Shown: piece by piece, positions 41,667 to 51,920 of the stretch
How positions within the stretch are numbered: the stretch's first letter is position 1
Layout: each line of letters opens with the position of its first letter
NCBI GenBank assembly: GCA_022814565.1
Contig: JAKLNG010000024.1
Coordinates: 124,001-188,000 of the forward strand
Reading direction: 5' to 3'
Source of the DNA: Phaeophleospora eucalypticola
Taxonomy: Eukaryota; Ascomycota; Dothideomycetes; Mycosphaerellales; Mycosphaerellaceae
Length of the DNA stretch: 64,000 nt
The notes under the pieces: model-generated
Database searches by the model: none
What the model was told of the DNA's origin: nothing
Seen by the model: only the letters and a program-made list of their open reading frames with translations
Position numbers and translations under genes: made by a program

Positions 41667-43070
41667 CTATCTGATTCCAATCTCCACACCCTTGGTGACA
41701 TCCTCGCCTGCCTCTATCCTCTTCTGCACGTCGACGGTGCATTGAGCAAGTCGATCAATGGCTTCTTGGATCTGGTCAATCTCCAGAAATGACCAACTCA
41801 GCCGCAGGCAGTAGGCAAAGCCAGTGTCTTCTTCCGCCCGCTTCGAACTGAGATCGTCTCCTGCAACGACAAACATGTGCCCGAAAGCGATTCTCAGGCT
41901 GTAGTCTTTCAAGGCGATGCCAGCGAGTGTCTTTGCAAAGACTTGATGCTTTGTGAAGAACGAAGGGATCCTCACGTAAGTGAAGTAACCTCCAGCCAGG
42001 CCAGGTGCTGGACCTACAGCTTCCAACTTGTATCCAAGCGGAAGAAGTTGTTTCTCAATCGCCTTGATAAGAACTTGCGAGCGTCGTTGATACTCAGGTA
42101 TCAAAACATCGTGTATCAAATTCTGCAAGCTGCGATCGCGAAGCATACGATCAACCATGGTAGATGCGAAGTGCGAAGGAGCACCGCCTGAGCTTGACGA
42201 ACCAACCAGACGCAGACCAGATATCAAAGACGGCGTCGCTTCAACCCACCCAACTCTGATGCCAGGCCCAATGACTTTGGCAAAAGAACCATTGCTGATG
42301 GCATTGCCATATTCCGATGCTCCAGGCAAAGTACGATCAGTGTCCACGAGACGAGGAGGCGGTGATATTTTCGTCTTGCTGACTTCGGACTGGTCGACCG
42401 ACCAGGCAAGAAAGTCGTAGACGTCGTCGGAGATCAGAAGCACATCGAACTCTCGCGCCAGCTTAACCAGACGCTCACGCACCTGTACGGACATGGTCTT
42501 GGCGCTCGGATTGGAGTAAGTCGTCGTGCAATAGAGCACATATTTGTAGACATAGGGATAGTTCGGACCAGTCTTGGCCAACGGTTTCGCTGGCCATTCT
42601 GTCTCTGCTTCGGCCTCCTCAAGCCGCATTCGGAGGAAGTCCAAGTCAATACCATCATTGAGGGTCTCTGGCACACCACGCAGCTTTTCTTGAAAGCCGC
42701 AGTCCTCAAAGATCGGACAGGCCAGAAAGTAAGTCGGCTCGACCATGAAGACTCGTCTGGTATACGTCGGATCTGCGAACTTCATAGTAATATTCGCCAG
42801 GCTTCCTGATGCGCCATTGGTGATGCAGATTCTCGAGGCGACTGTTGGACCAGGACTTGGTTGGTATACTTCTGAAAGCCATTGAGCGAGACTTTCACAG
42901 AGAGGCGGATGTCCTTTCCCTGGGCCATAGAGCAGAATCGGTGCCATGTCGGATCCTTCTGCGAGGACTTCTTGTGCGCCTTGGAGGAGCCCTTCTCGGG
43001 CGGTCAATCGCGGTGTTGGCCATCCGAGTTGAAGGTTGAGGAGAGGCTTGGAAGCTCCGTTCGTCGTCAT
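41667..43070 (-). CDS. PLP-dependent class I/II aminotransferase
   Basis: From the ATG at 43068-43070 the intronless protein has 467 residues; the frame is open to 43211. Fold-type I features are complete: a 'TNGASGSLANI' cofactor loop near 84-94, YSNPSAKTM (substrate/PLP contact Asn) at about 185, LISDDVYDFLAW with Asp216 and Tyr218, and the Schiff-base lysine Lys265 in SNGSFAKVIGPGIRVGW. It resembles the kynurenine/alpha-aminoadipate or valine-pyruvate branch rather than aspartate aminotransferases. The divergent isocitrate-lyase-like gene starts about 0.58 kb away. Confidence 0.88.
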   Translation of the reverse strand: MTTNGASKPLLNLQLGWPTPRLTAREGLLQGAQEVLAEGSDMAPILLYGPGKGHPPLCESLAQWLSEVYQPSPGPTVASRICITNGASGSLANITMKFADPTYTRRVFMVEPTYFLACPIFEDCGFQEKLRGVPETLNDGIDLDFLRMRLEEAEAETEWPAKPLAKTGPNYPYVYKYVLYCTTTYSNPSAKTMSVQVRERLVKLAREFDVLLISDDVYDFLAWSVDQSEVSKTKISPPPRLVDTDRTLPGASEYGNAISNGSFAKVIGPGIRVGWVEATPSLISGLRLVGSSSSGGAPSHFASTMVDRMLRDRSLQNLIHDVLIPEYQRRSQVLIKAIEKQLLPLGYKLEAVGPAPGLAGGYFTYVRIPSFFTKHQVFAKTLAGIALKDYSLRIAFGHMFVVAGDDLSSKRAEEDTGFAYCLRLSWSFLEIDQIQEAIDRLAQCTVDVQKRIEAGEDVTKGVEIGIR

Positions 43071-43646
43071 TTTGGCTCTAGATCTTTGCTTCTTGGAATT
43101 GATTGTGAGGCTCTTTGATGAGGACCATGGGCCATTGGCGGCGTAGTTCAAGGTGCTTGGGGCCTCGTCAACTCGGCCAAAGACTTGCATTCTGTCGGTC
43201 AACGCTCGCATTCAGAGCGAGATTATCTGATGATGCCATTTGCTCACTTGGCCGATGATTGCAGGAGATGAGGAGATGAGGTGATAGGGGAAGTGGCGAT
43301 TGTCCGGCAGTGGTCAGCGGCCAAAAGCAAGTGGTTCATGAGCTCCATCAAATATTGATGGACATTTGGCCCGATCGATTCCTTCGGCCAAGTGTCACTG
43401 TTCCACCTCATCTCCTCCATCTCCACAACATCAACAGGCGACATCATGCATTCAACCGATATGAATTCCAGCCGGCTCGGCTCAAGTGGATACGAGATAG
43501 GCCGTGAGATGCAGAGGCGATGCCCATCTCGGCCGGACCAGAACACCGTCTGGAGACAGGCGGCAGTCATTGAAAGGAAGGTAGGAATCTAGTTGTTTTG
43601 TGCGAGATCATCGACATATGGTAAGAGCATCATTCATTACAACAAT
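43071..43646. promoter_or_regulatory. Divergent promoter between aminotransferase and ICL-like gene
   Basis: About 0.58 kb separating two divergent metabolic genes. Several TTGGCC/GGCCAA motifs occur (near 43245, 43315 and 43385), spaced about 70 bp apart, which could be a shared site. No gene seen. Confidence 0.35.
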
Positions 43647-45322
43647 ATGGAAAAGTGGCAAGATACTTGCGAGGAGTCGCAAGCTTTCCAGGCGGAAGTG
43701 GTAGTTATTGAGCAATGGTGGCAAAGTGAACGCCAGAAACACATCAAACGGTATCATCACCGAATTCTACCGAGCATCTGATTTGCTGCTGATATCCTGT
43801 AGTCGCTACTCTGCAAAGTCGGTTGCAGCCCTTCGCAACATTGGCTTCAGGATTGAGTATCCGTCCAGTGCCCAGGGCCGGAAGCTATGGAAGATCCTAA
43901 ACGAACACAATAAGAATGGGACATACGAGCTCACGTTCGGCACCACGGAGCCACTGATCGCCAAAGAGATGGCAAAGCATCGTTAGGAGTCGTCCCCTTT
44001 CTCAAAGCTGCTATGTGCTAAAACCTCGAACAGTGCAGACCATCTACGTCTCTGGTGCCCTCTGCGGCCTCTCCCAAGCAGCCTGGCCAGGCGCCGACCA
44101 TGCAGACTATCCAGCTGATCTGGTCCCAAGCGTTGTCAAGCGTATTTTCAATACTCAGCTGTGGCACGACCAACGTCAGACTCAGATGCGACTGCGCTAC
44201 CCCGAGGCCGATCGAAAGGATCTAGAATGCATCGATTACATGCTCCCAATCGTCGCCGACGCCGACATGGGTTTCGGGACTCTGACTGGATGCATGAAGA
44301 TGGTCCGCTCCTTCGTCGAGTCTGGGGTGGCGATGATCCACATCGATGACCTGGCTTTGGGCTTGAAGAAGTTTACTAATGGCGAGGGTCGAACCATCGT
44401 GCCTACGTCTGAGTACCTGAATCGTCTGACGACAGTGCGAATGACCTTTGACATCCTTGGAGTCGATACGATGTTGCTGTGTCGATGTGACAGCGATCAT
44501 GCTGAGTTCATCACCAGCGTTCTCGACCCAAGAGACCACCCGTATGTTCTCGGCGCCAACAGAGAAGTCGAATCTTTCAACGAAGCATTAGAGACTGGCA
44601 AAGCCGAAGGGAAAGACTACCTTACTGTCAAGACTGAATGGAAGATAAAGGCAGGCCTCGTGACGTTCGATGAGGCTGTTAAAGCTGCTGCGGAGAACGG
44701 TGAGCAGTACTCCAAGTATTTTGCAGAAGTCGATCGCAAGGTAGTACCTCTCCAGAAGCGACGAGTCATCGCCAAACGACACCTCGGCAAAGATGTTGTG
44801 TTCGATTGGGAATTGCCAAGACTTCCACTGGGTCAGTACATGTGGCAGTGGAGCACCAAGCAGGTCATCGATCGAGCCATTCTCGCCGCACCACTGGGAG
44901 ACGTCACCTGGAGTAGACAAGACAAGCCAAACAAGAAAGACATGCACGACTTCCACACTGAAGTCCGCAAAGTCTTCCCAGATCGTCTCTTCGCTTTCGG
45001 ATACACTGGTGCATATGACTTCGTCAAGGCGGGCTACACACAGGAAGAGTTCGAGACTTTCCCGCGAGATATCGCAAAGATGGGCTGTGTCTGGCAGGTC
45101 CAACCGATCTGGGCGACTCAAGGACTCAGTTTGCATGCGAAGCAATTCGCAGAGAAGTTCAAGAAAGAAGGTATTGCTGGATACATGCGCGATGTTGCGA
45201 AGCCTGCAATTGCAGGGATGGCGACTGAGAAGTTTGGCAAGCCAATTGCGAGAGGCGATTATCTCGCCGATGCGTTCTTTGATGTTGTGGCCGGATTGGA
45301 GATTACTGATGTTGTCAAATAG
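43647..45322 (+). CDS. Isocitrate-lyase-like protein without the catalytic Cys loop
   Basis: Three exons, 43647-43750, 43803-43981 and 44034-45322, give 523 residues aligning over the whole length of ICL/2-methylisocitrate lyase. Family blocks include KSVAALRNIGFRIEYPSSAQGRK, IYVSGALCG, VADADMGFGTLTG (metal-site Asp kept) and 'IHIDDLALGLKKF'. Where ICLs carry the KKCGH signature with the catalytic base Cys, this protein reads KKFTNGEG. The NxSPSFNW substrate segment is replaced by FGYTGAYDF. It is therefore probably not an isocitrate lyase but a diverged member of the PEP-mutase/ICL superfamily. The second donor (GTTAGG) is non-consensus but keeps frame. Confidence 0.85.
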
Positions 45323-45357
45323 AAGCGCCAAGATACGGCTCTTATACTAGAACGAGC

Positions 45358-45493
45358 TACAGCGTCTTCGCACATCGGGAGTCTATCTCGTTGTCGAGTA
45401 TCCTGTCGAAGACGGGAGCTCTTACCAGTCACCCATCGTCATGAAAGCGACCTGTCCCGTCGAGATAATCCTCCGATGTGCGAAGACGCTGTA
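45358..45493. mobile_element. MITE-like element with about 30-bp terminal inverted repeats and TA flanks
   Basis: The ends CAGCGTCTTCGCACATCGG (from 45360) and its exact reverse complement (to 45491) enclose 132 bp. The similarity continues imperfectly for about 12 more bases on each side (TATCTCG is shared). Both ends abut TA, the target duplication of Tc1/mariner elements. There is no coding capacity, so it would be a non-autonomous MITE. It lies 35 bp after the ICL-like stop and 135 bp before the first cysteine-rich peptide gene. Confidence 0.75.
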
Positions 45494-45627
45494 AAAATGC
45501 ACCTTTTCGAGCACACACTCCTTGATCGACCATTTCTACTACTCGACCCTGGCCTCTTCATCTCTTGTCACTCTATTCGTGCTCCGCACCGCATGATGAC
45601 CGGGTTGTACACCTTGCCCTCCTGCAC

Positions 45628-45883
45628 CTAACAATCCGGCACCTTACTTCCAATAGGGAAGGCGTTCGAACAGTGGCCATTATAGCACGACGTGCGGCAT
45701 GGCTCATCCGTGCAAGCTGTTCGACAGCTACAATAGGCTCCATCGCATCCGAGATCTATTACCAGAGCAAAGATGTCAGTATTCAGCAACAGCTTTCTTC
45801 TCACTTCGCAAGAGGTCCAACTCACCAGCGACGACGAACCCGATCAGGCTCACGAGAGCAGCGATGTAGGTGGCGAAGCGCAT
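45628..45883 (-). CDS. Small secreted cysteine-rich protein 1 (effector-like)
   Basis: Exons 45883-45826 and 45755-45628, separated by a 70-nt GT-AG intron, encode 61 residues. The first 19 are a signal peptide (MRFATYIAALVSLIGFVVA); the intron falls exactly at its end. The mature 42 residues hold 8 Cys, including the block CTDEPCRTSC and GHCSN, a density typical of disulfide-knotted apoplastic effectors or antimicrobial peptides. It is too short and split for simple ORF calling. A paralogue with the same intron lies at 46528-46813. I recognise no named family; function is unknown. Confidence 0.82.
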
Positions 45884-46527
45884 TTTGAAGGTTGTGTTTA
45901 GATATGCTGTTCGGAATGGGTAAGAATATGGACGACGCTTACCCAACAACCATCGTGTGGGACGCCTGGGCTAATAAGTATTGGATCCGAGCTTCACCGC
46001 ATTCTCGCATTCTGGTCGCAGTCGTCGTGTACACGCACGCTCCTTGAGAAGACGAACAATGCTTTCGAGGGTCGACACGAGGATGTGGGTCCTTGTGAAT
46101 ACGAAGATCATCGCTCCCGGAGTCGCTGATGCTGCAGTGGAAGGCAGAAGACGCTCGACTCTTTGATTGTTTCCAAATCAGCATCGTCTCGGATCTGTCC
46201 GCTATTTGAAGGCATTTCGAGTATTCCTGTGCCTTCTTTGCCTGCCAACTGGGGCGAGAAAGCTTTCTTCTGCTTGTAGATGAATGGGTGTTGTGACTCT
46301 AAATGGAGATTCGCAAGTCCTGGGGAGTGAGACATGGCAGACAAGGATCAAACTGTAGTCGGTTTGGTCAAGAGACTAGCGTGCTCAAGTCGGAGAAGCC
46401 TCGTAATCTCCATGTCGGTGTCGCGACCCTTCAGAGTAGTATGATGAAGTCTTGCGGGATGTTGTAACCATTCTCTTCCTTCGACCTCCAACCTGACAAC
46501 TGACCCCTCACTGGATTTTTATCCCAA
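45884..46527. other. Spacer between the two cysteine-rich protein genes
   Basis: About 0.64 kb with no third copy of the family that I can read on either strand. A minus ORF at 46108-46335 (MSHSPGLANLHLESQ...) has some protein character but no motif. Confidence 0.35.
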
Positions 46528-46813
46528 TCACGGCACCGACTTCGCACAAGGCAACAAACTCTCGCAATTCGGTACACAGCTTCCTGGAGGAAACGAGTTC
46601 GAGCAATGGCCAGCCGTGCAGGATGACCGGCAAGGTTCGTCGGTGCAACGTCTCCAGCAGCTGCAAAATTGTCCGTCGCAGCCGTAGTCTAGAAATCAAG
46701 AGGAAAGAAGATCAGTCTTCGTGGGGGCATATGAGCGAAGTTCGGGCTGACATACCAGCGACAGCGAAGCTGATGAGGCTCACAAGAGCAGTGATGAAGG
46801 CGATAAAGCGCAT
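46528..46813 (-). CDS. Small secreted cysteine-rich protein 2 (effector-like)
   Basis: Exons 46813-46756 and 46688-46528 with a 67-nt intron encode 72 residues. The signal peptide MRFIAFITALVSLISFAVA is near-identical to that of protein 1 and the intron is at the same codon and phase. The mature part has 10 Cys: it shares the pattern C-x4-[FY]CSC-x3-CTDEPCR-x-SC-x2-GHCSN-x-FP-x-GS with protein 1, then adds a Cys in GSCVPNC and another in an 11-residue-longer tail (LLPC). Paralogy and tandem orientation point to local duplication. Confidence 0.82.
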
Positions 46814-47272
46814 CTCGGCTCGTGTCTTGCAGGATGATGGTCTCCTGTGTCGTTGATGGTGGGTTGAGGGACTGGAGTGGCAGAGGCAAAGCTCACAATC
46901 AGGCGTGCAATGGGGACATATAGCTCGGGGTGATTTCTTGCCCTAACGGGAAATTCGTCGGTGTGATTGATGATGAAGATGTTTTGGTCCATTATTGGAT
47001 GAATTAGGGCTCGCATTGCAGAGGCGATGTTGAACCGGTCAGATCGAATTCGATATCAATGTTGAAAGACCTCGATGCCCTAATGGTGCCACTTCGTGCT
47101 TTTCATTTTGATGGTCGCGTTTCTTGTCAGTGCAGCATAGCTTTTCCAAATTTTGCAACGAGGTAAATTGCCATGTCCATTTCCAAAAATGTGAAAACCC
47201 TAGAATCAGCGTCTAAACACCAAACTCGCTGAACGCTACAAAAAGCCCAATCAACAGCCAGACATCATCTCC
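46814..47272. other. Intergenic 0.46 kb, nothing recognised
   Basis: Promoter side of the second cysteine-rich gene and 3' flank of the TRI12-like gene. Short frames only. Confidence 0.4.
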
Positions 47273-49089
47273 TCATAGATGAACCGCAACATGATTGTCC
47301 ATGTACCTTGAAATTCCGTAAAGCCCCAAACAGCCCACACACGCAACCACTCCCCACGGCACGGACATGAGATAGATATGCGCCAACACCTTTGCATACA
47401 GCTGATGCACAGCATCCGTCACACTCGCGATCTTCTCCGGCGAATCCAACTCCGGGAACAGATGGACGCTCTTGGAGAATGGACCGGCCATGAAAGTCGT
47501 CACTAGCAATGTCATGCGCTCGATCGATGTGAAGCCAGCTTTGACCAGTGGGATACCGATGATGGCAGGACCTTCAGATTTCAGGCGTTCGCTGAAGATG
47601 TTAAAGAAGACGGACTTGCCGACGACTTGGCCAAGGATTCGCATTACGACGGACAAAGCGACGCTGCTTCCGATGAGGTCGTCTGGTGCGATGACAGTGA
47701 AGACGACCTGGTTTGGCAGCAAGACACCTCCAACGCCGAACAGTGCGGGGATTAGAGGGGCCCAGATCGAGTTGATGTTGTTGCGGTCGAAGAGTGAAGT
47801 CGTCGCGCTTCCTGGAGGATTGTTAGTCTGATTCGTGCAATCTGAGAAAGACTTCGCGGTTCACTTACCAACAGTCTGAACAATACAGAAAGTCAAGAGC
47901 ACCCACTGGATATGCCTCTTGAAGACGGTCAGGCACATGGCTCCAATAATGGCACCAGCGAAAATGCAAAATCCAACGGGGATCATCCAAACTCCAGCCT
48001 GTGTCCAGTTGGCTCCGTACACCGAGTATACCTGAATTCCCCAGAACGTTGTCACGGCATGTAATTTACTCCAGAAGAAAAGCAGATGAGACAACAAGCA
48101 AAGAGCATCCGCTTGTTCTTCGCCATCCGCATCTGGAACATGGGCCATTTCGTGAACCAGCGCTCGTAGATTCCAAGGAGGATCAGACAAAGGAAGCCGA
48201 AAGTGAGCGAGCAGATCACTTGAACAGATTTCCAGGGATAGTCGATACCGCCCCAGTTGATACCAATGATAATGAGAGTGAAGCCGAGAATGGACAGGAA
48301 GCCACCGCCGTAGTCGATCCTCCGGAGCAGCTCCCTCTTCGACAGTCCGGCGACAGATTCTCGCGGCGGTGCTCGGTACCAGATGAACAAGCAGAAGAAA
48401 GAGCACAAAGTCAACATCGCAACCATCAGGTAGATGAATCGCCAGTCATGCGACGCAATCAGCTGCCCGTAGAGAGCTCCAGGTCCGAACGGAAGAAGTC
48501 CAATGATGATGTATCCGAGGATCTTTCCGCGCTTCGCAGCAGGCACGAGCTCAGTGACTCCAGCAATCACAGTCATGACCTGGATACCGACAGCGATTCC
48601 AGAGAATACATTACCGACCAGGTAAGGGGCGAGGCTGTACGACGTGCCCATGAGAATGCAACCCAGCATCTTCAACAGCAAACTGAAGAGAATGATCGGC
48701 CGTCTACCGAACATGTCCGACAAGCTGCCCACAAAAGGCGTGACGGCTCCTTCGGCGACATAGCCAGAGACTGTGATCCAGACCATGTGATTGATTGCGT
48801 TGAGGTCGTTGGCGGTGATGCTGAAGCATGTCGCGGTAAAGAGGGGCGTGAGCTCGGCGACCACCAGAGCGAGGCAGAGGCCGACCATCGTCATGAAGAA
48901 TGAGAGCGTAACCTTCAGAGCATTATCAGTATATCTTCTTTTCGTAACTTTTTAGTGGTGTTGGCGCACCTTGTTCTCCCTCAAGGAGCTGCGCTCCGAA
49001 CGAAGTCCATCGCTATTCGACTCGCTTGTCCCGCTCCGACTGCCCAGCTCGATCGTATTCCCCTTGCCCAATTTTTCCGTTGAATCCAT
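47273..49089 (-). CDS. TRI12/siderophore-type MFS transporter with a frame break
   Basis: Exon 1 (49089-48970, 40 hydrophilic residues) splices to a segment from 48912, and a later intron (47868-47812) joins the last exon to the stop at 47273. Family blocks include NAINHMVWITVSGYVAEGAVTPFVGSLSDMFGRRP and 'YRAPPRESVAGLSKRELL', as in the 14-helix TRI12/SIT group. Near 48055 the frame shifts: 'SGVNYMP' lies in one frame and 'VTTFWGIQVYSVYG' in the next, directly abutting, as if one base were missing. A 38-nt GT-AG intron could restore frame but would delete part of a helix. Probably a recent pseudogene or a sequence error. Confidence 0.75.
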
Positions 49090-50312
49090 GCTTGATAATG
49101 TGTCAAAGGGTAGATATCACACTCCTGCGCGTCGCAAGTCAAGAGGTGCAGTCGATGTGGTGCTCGACGAGAACGGAAGCCGTTATCAAAAAGAAGTTCT
49201 TTGTCCTCGACCGACGAAAGAAGAAGCAAGCCCCTCTCTCATTCTCCTAAAAGGCGGCTCTGCCACCTTTAATGTCCGTCTGGTTCCACCGATAGCCTGT
49301 GGTAAGGAATTACCTGGAATTATACCTGGTCAGTAGCTGCTGTAACTTTCCGCAGACAGCTTTAAATGGTCACAACAGAACTCTATTGCCCAACATTGTA
49401 CACCTATTCAAGAATTCTGACTGGTCCACCATCGAGCTGTGAGGATTACATAAGGTACTTTCTTGATGATTTGCTGTCCATATTGTTGGGTCAAGGCTTT
49501 GGACAACTTGGTGTTGCTGGCCTACTGTTGTAGCTGTTGATGCGCTCATTTGCTGAAGCACGGCTGATGCGGTAGCTGAGACAGGAGATAGGATTTTGGC
49601 TTTGTGAGGCGCTTCAGATAGGAACGATGTTATGAATCAAGTCGACGAGTCCAGATCCAAAAAAGCAGTTTCATGTCTTGACATGGTAAAATCGCATTTC
49701 GTTGAACTGTAGAGCATGTCCGTGGTCTTGAAAGAAGGATCCTTTGTCCAAAAGAAGGAGCCGTGCTTGGCGTGCTGTACCCTTGCGATCGGTAACCTGA
49801 GGCTGACCTTGACAAGATCCAACAGTCTGGAATCGCCAAGCCGTTTGAATCTCCGTACGAGCTTGCCAGTCAGCTTTCAACCATGCCATCCCGCACAGCG
49901 TGGGGAGCATGGAACTTCGTAGAAATGTGACTTGGCGCCACAAGTTGACATCGGTATGGCAGCTAGGCGCCATGCAATGCCACCTATTTGTAGTTTCTTG
50001 GGAGTGGATCCGGTTTGAGCCCGTGATAAGAAGAAGGATGCGGAAACGAAATGAATGGAAGACTTACCTGTTGGCAGGAAACACTTTTGTCAATTGACAC
50101 TGACCTCCTCTGATACCAAAATCCATCTCTTGAATGTTCGTGGCCCCGATTCCCAAACCCAAAGAAATACATTCCCAAGAAGAATCAGCATGCAATCCTG
50201 CCAAGGGCAACTGCCATCCGACCAGACCACACAGGTCTCCGTGAGATGTTTGACCCAAGGGCTGAAATGCTCCCTTAACGATTTGCCTGTGAAAGTGTGC
50301 CAGCTTCGCTGC
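49090..50312. other. 1.2-kb gene-poor region, nothing recognised
   Basis: Holds the promoter of the TRI12-like gene and the 3' flank of the F-box/LRR gene. Several ORFs of 60-100 codons overlap on both strands without motifs or signal peptides. Confidence 0.35.
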
Positions 50313-51920
50313 TCAAGTGGCCTCTTGGTCCTTGACGTCCTCGATGAGCAGAACCTCCTTCTTACCAGGCTTCCGTCCCGGACTGTAACTCGCGCTGAGT
50401 GGCACACCTCCTTCAAACTTAGCAGACTTCGCGACGAACATCTTGAACTCTATCGAAGGGAATGCGACACTCAAAGACCGGAGCAGCGGCTCCTGCGATG
50501 CGAAGGTGCACTTGAAAATCGCAAGCTTCGCACTCTCTAGTCTTCCTCGACGAGCCACGAGGCCGCGAGCGAATTGCTTGAGAACTGGTGCAATGTCGTT
50601 GTCCGATTTGCTCAATTGCAGTGTGAAGGTCTTGAGGTTGGAAGGAAGGATATCCATGATGTTGCTGTCGCCTTGGCCACCCTCGACGTAGTCTGAGTCC
50701 ACGATGCCGTTTTCGCGCCCGAGGATGACAGAATCCTCGAGTAGAAGGTAATCAAGCTTGCTGAACGCCTTGAGAGATCCGATCGGGCCGTCGTTGGGTG
50801 CATGCGGGCTGTTTGGGTCTTTCCAGATGCCCGTCTTTAGTATCAGAGACTCCAGAGTGTTGCGGCTATTCTGCAAGGCCATCGGAACCATCACCCAGTC
50901 AATTCCAAATTGCCAAGAGACTTGGTCCACACCCGGCTGTCCGTTGGTAACGAGCACCTCGAGAGTCTTCAGAGTTTTGCAGGACCTCAGGATCTTGCAA
51001 AGTGTGCTCGTGTCGAGCTCACAGGTATCCAAGTGAAGACGCTTGATATTTGAAGCGTTCTCGGGACAGTCCCAAACGATATCGAGCTCAGAATCCATCC
51101 CAAGTTGGAATGTGCCTCCTATAATCCACAGGTTTTCCAGAGATGGAAGGCGAAACAGGGGAGAGGCATTCGCAATGTTCCAGCGGTATGAATGGATAGG
51201 CCTTGCGTATGGCCCGATCGAGACACACTTCAGCTGGGACAATGGCAAGCTTCCATCAGCCAGCGGCTTCATCAGAGGAGCGCGGCGAAAGAGGTCCAAA
51301 GGCGCATTGATGTTGGACAGGAGTGGCGTGTGATTGACCTTTCTGCGATGCAGGTCGTCCTGAGGAACCGTGATCGCATCATTCTGTCCTGTGGGTAGCC
51401 AGGGCACCATGCCGGATCGAGCGCAGTCGCAATTCGCTTGGTTCATACCGAGATTGATCTCCTTGATGTTTGGGCAAAGTTGGAAGAGAAGCGCGAGCGC
51501 GGCCCCGAAGTAGTGGTGCTTGTATTCCGGATCTTCGGCCTGCTTGTACTCCTCGGAGCAAACTGTTCGAGCTTTTTGCAGAACATCGCGATCCTCATTG
51601 GAGATGGCATTGATATCGCATTCGAAGTGCTCTTCAGCGTAGACGCTCTCGATGACTTGCACATATTTCCGTAGATGGGGCTGCTCCAGCAACGTGCGGA
51701 GGAGCTTGATAGGCTTGAACCTGCCCATCTCTTCCCCCAAGCCGGGGTGAAAGATTTGCTGGAAAAGGTAGGGATCGGTGCTGTTACGCATGGTTCTTGA
51801 AGTGCTAGCCAAGGAACGAGAATCCGCGACATCAGCAAGATACTCTGCAATGCGGCCGCGCAGCTCCGGTGGAAGACCCTCCAAAGAGCTCGAAGGTGTC
51901 GTCACTTGGTCGGGTTCCAT
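50313..51920 (-). CDS. F-box and leucine-rich-repeat-like protein
   Basis: A 535-residue intronless protein from MEPDQVTTPSSS (an upstream ATG at 51971 adds 17 residues). The F-box-like segment is LEGLPPELRGRIAEYLADVADSRSLASTSRTM at residues about 13-45. The rest contains irregular leucine-rich repeats (LPSLENLWIIGG, NIKRLHLDTCELDTSTL, LKTLEVLV, LDYLLLEDSV). Such fungal proteins may be SCF ubiquitin-ligase substrate adaptors; the target is unknown. It is a full-length F-box protein, distinct from the short 2EXR-like cluster. Confidence 0.82.
   Translation of the reverse strand: MEPDQVTTPSSSLEGLPPELRGRIAEYLADVADSRSLASTSRTMRNSTDPYLFQQIFHPGLGEEMGRFKPIKLLRTLLEQPHLRKYVQVIESVYAEEHFECDINAISNEDRDVLQKARTVCSEEYKQAEDPEYKHHYFGAALALLFQLCPNIKEINLGMNQANCDCARSGMVPWLPTGQNDAITVPQDDLHRRKVNHTPLLSNINAPLDLFRRAPLMKPLADGSLPLSQLKCVSIGPYARPIHSYRWNIANASPLFRLPSLENLWIIGGTFQLGMDSELDIVWDCPENASNIKRLHLDTCELDTSTLCKILRSCKTLKTLEVLVTNGQPGVDQVSWQFGIDWVMVPMALQNSRNTLESLILKTGIWKDPNSPHAPNDGPIGSLKAFSKLDYLLLEDSVILGRENGIVDSDYVEGGQGDSNIMDILPSNLKTFTLQLSKSDNDIAPVLKQFARGLVARRGRLESAKLAIFKCTFASQEPLLRSLSVAFPSIEFKMFVAKSAKFEGGVPLSASYSPGRKPGKKEVLLIEDVKDQEAT

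Noticed and set aside
39724..45322. Idea that the transporter/aminotransferase/ICL-like group is a phosphonate (aminoethylphosphonate) pathway
   Set aside because: The superfamily match is to full-length ICL rather than to the short PEP mutase or phosphonopyruvate hydrolase, and no other phosphonate gene is present, so the specific claim is not supported.
45884..46527. Third copy of the cysteine-rich peptide between the two genes
   Set aside because: The minus ORF around 45939-46184 has a few cysteines but neither the signal peptide nor the CTDEPCR/GHCSN pattern.
48001..48903. 300-codon + strand ORF rich in Glu, His and Arg
   Set aside because: Antisense shadow of a transmembrane transporter, where hydrophobic codons read backwards as charged residues.
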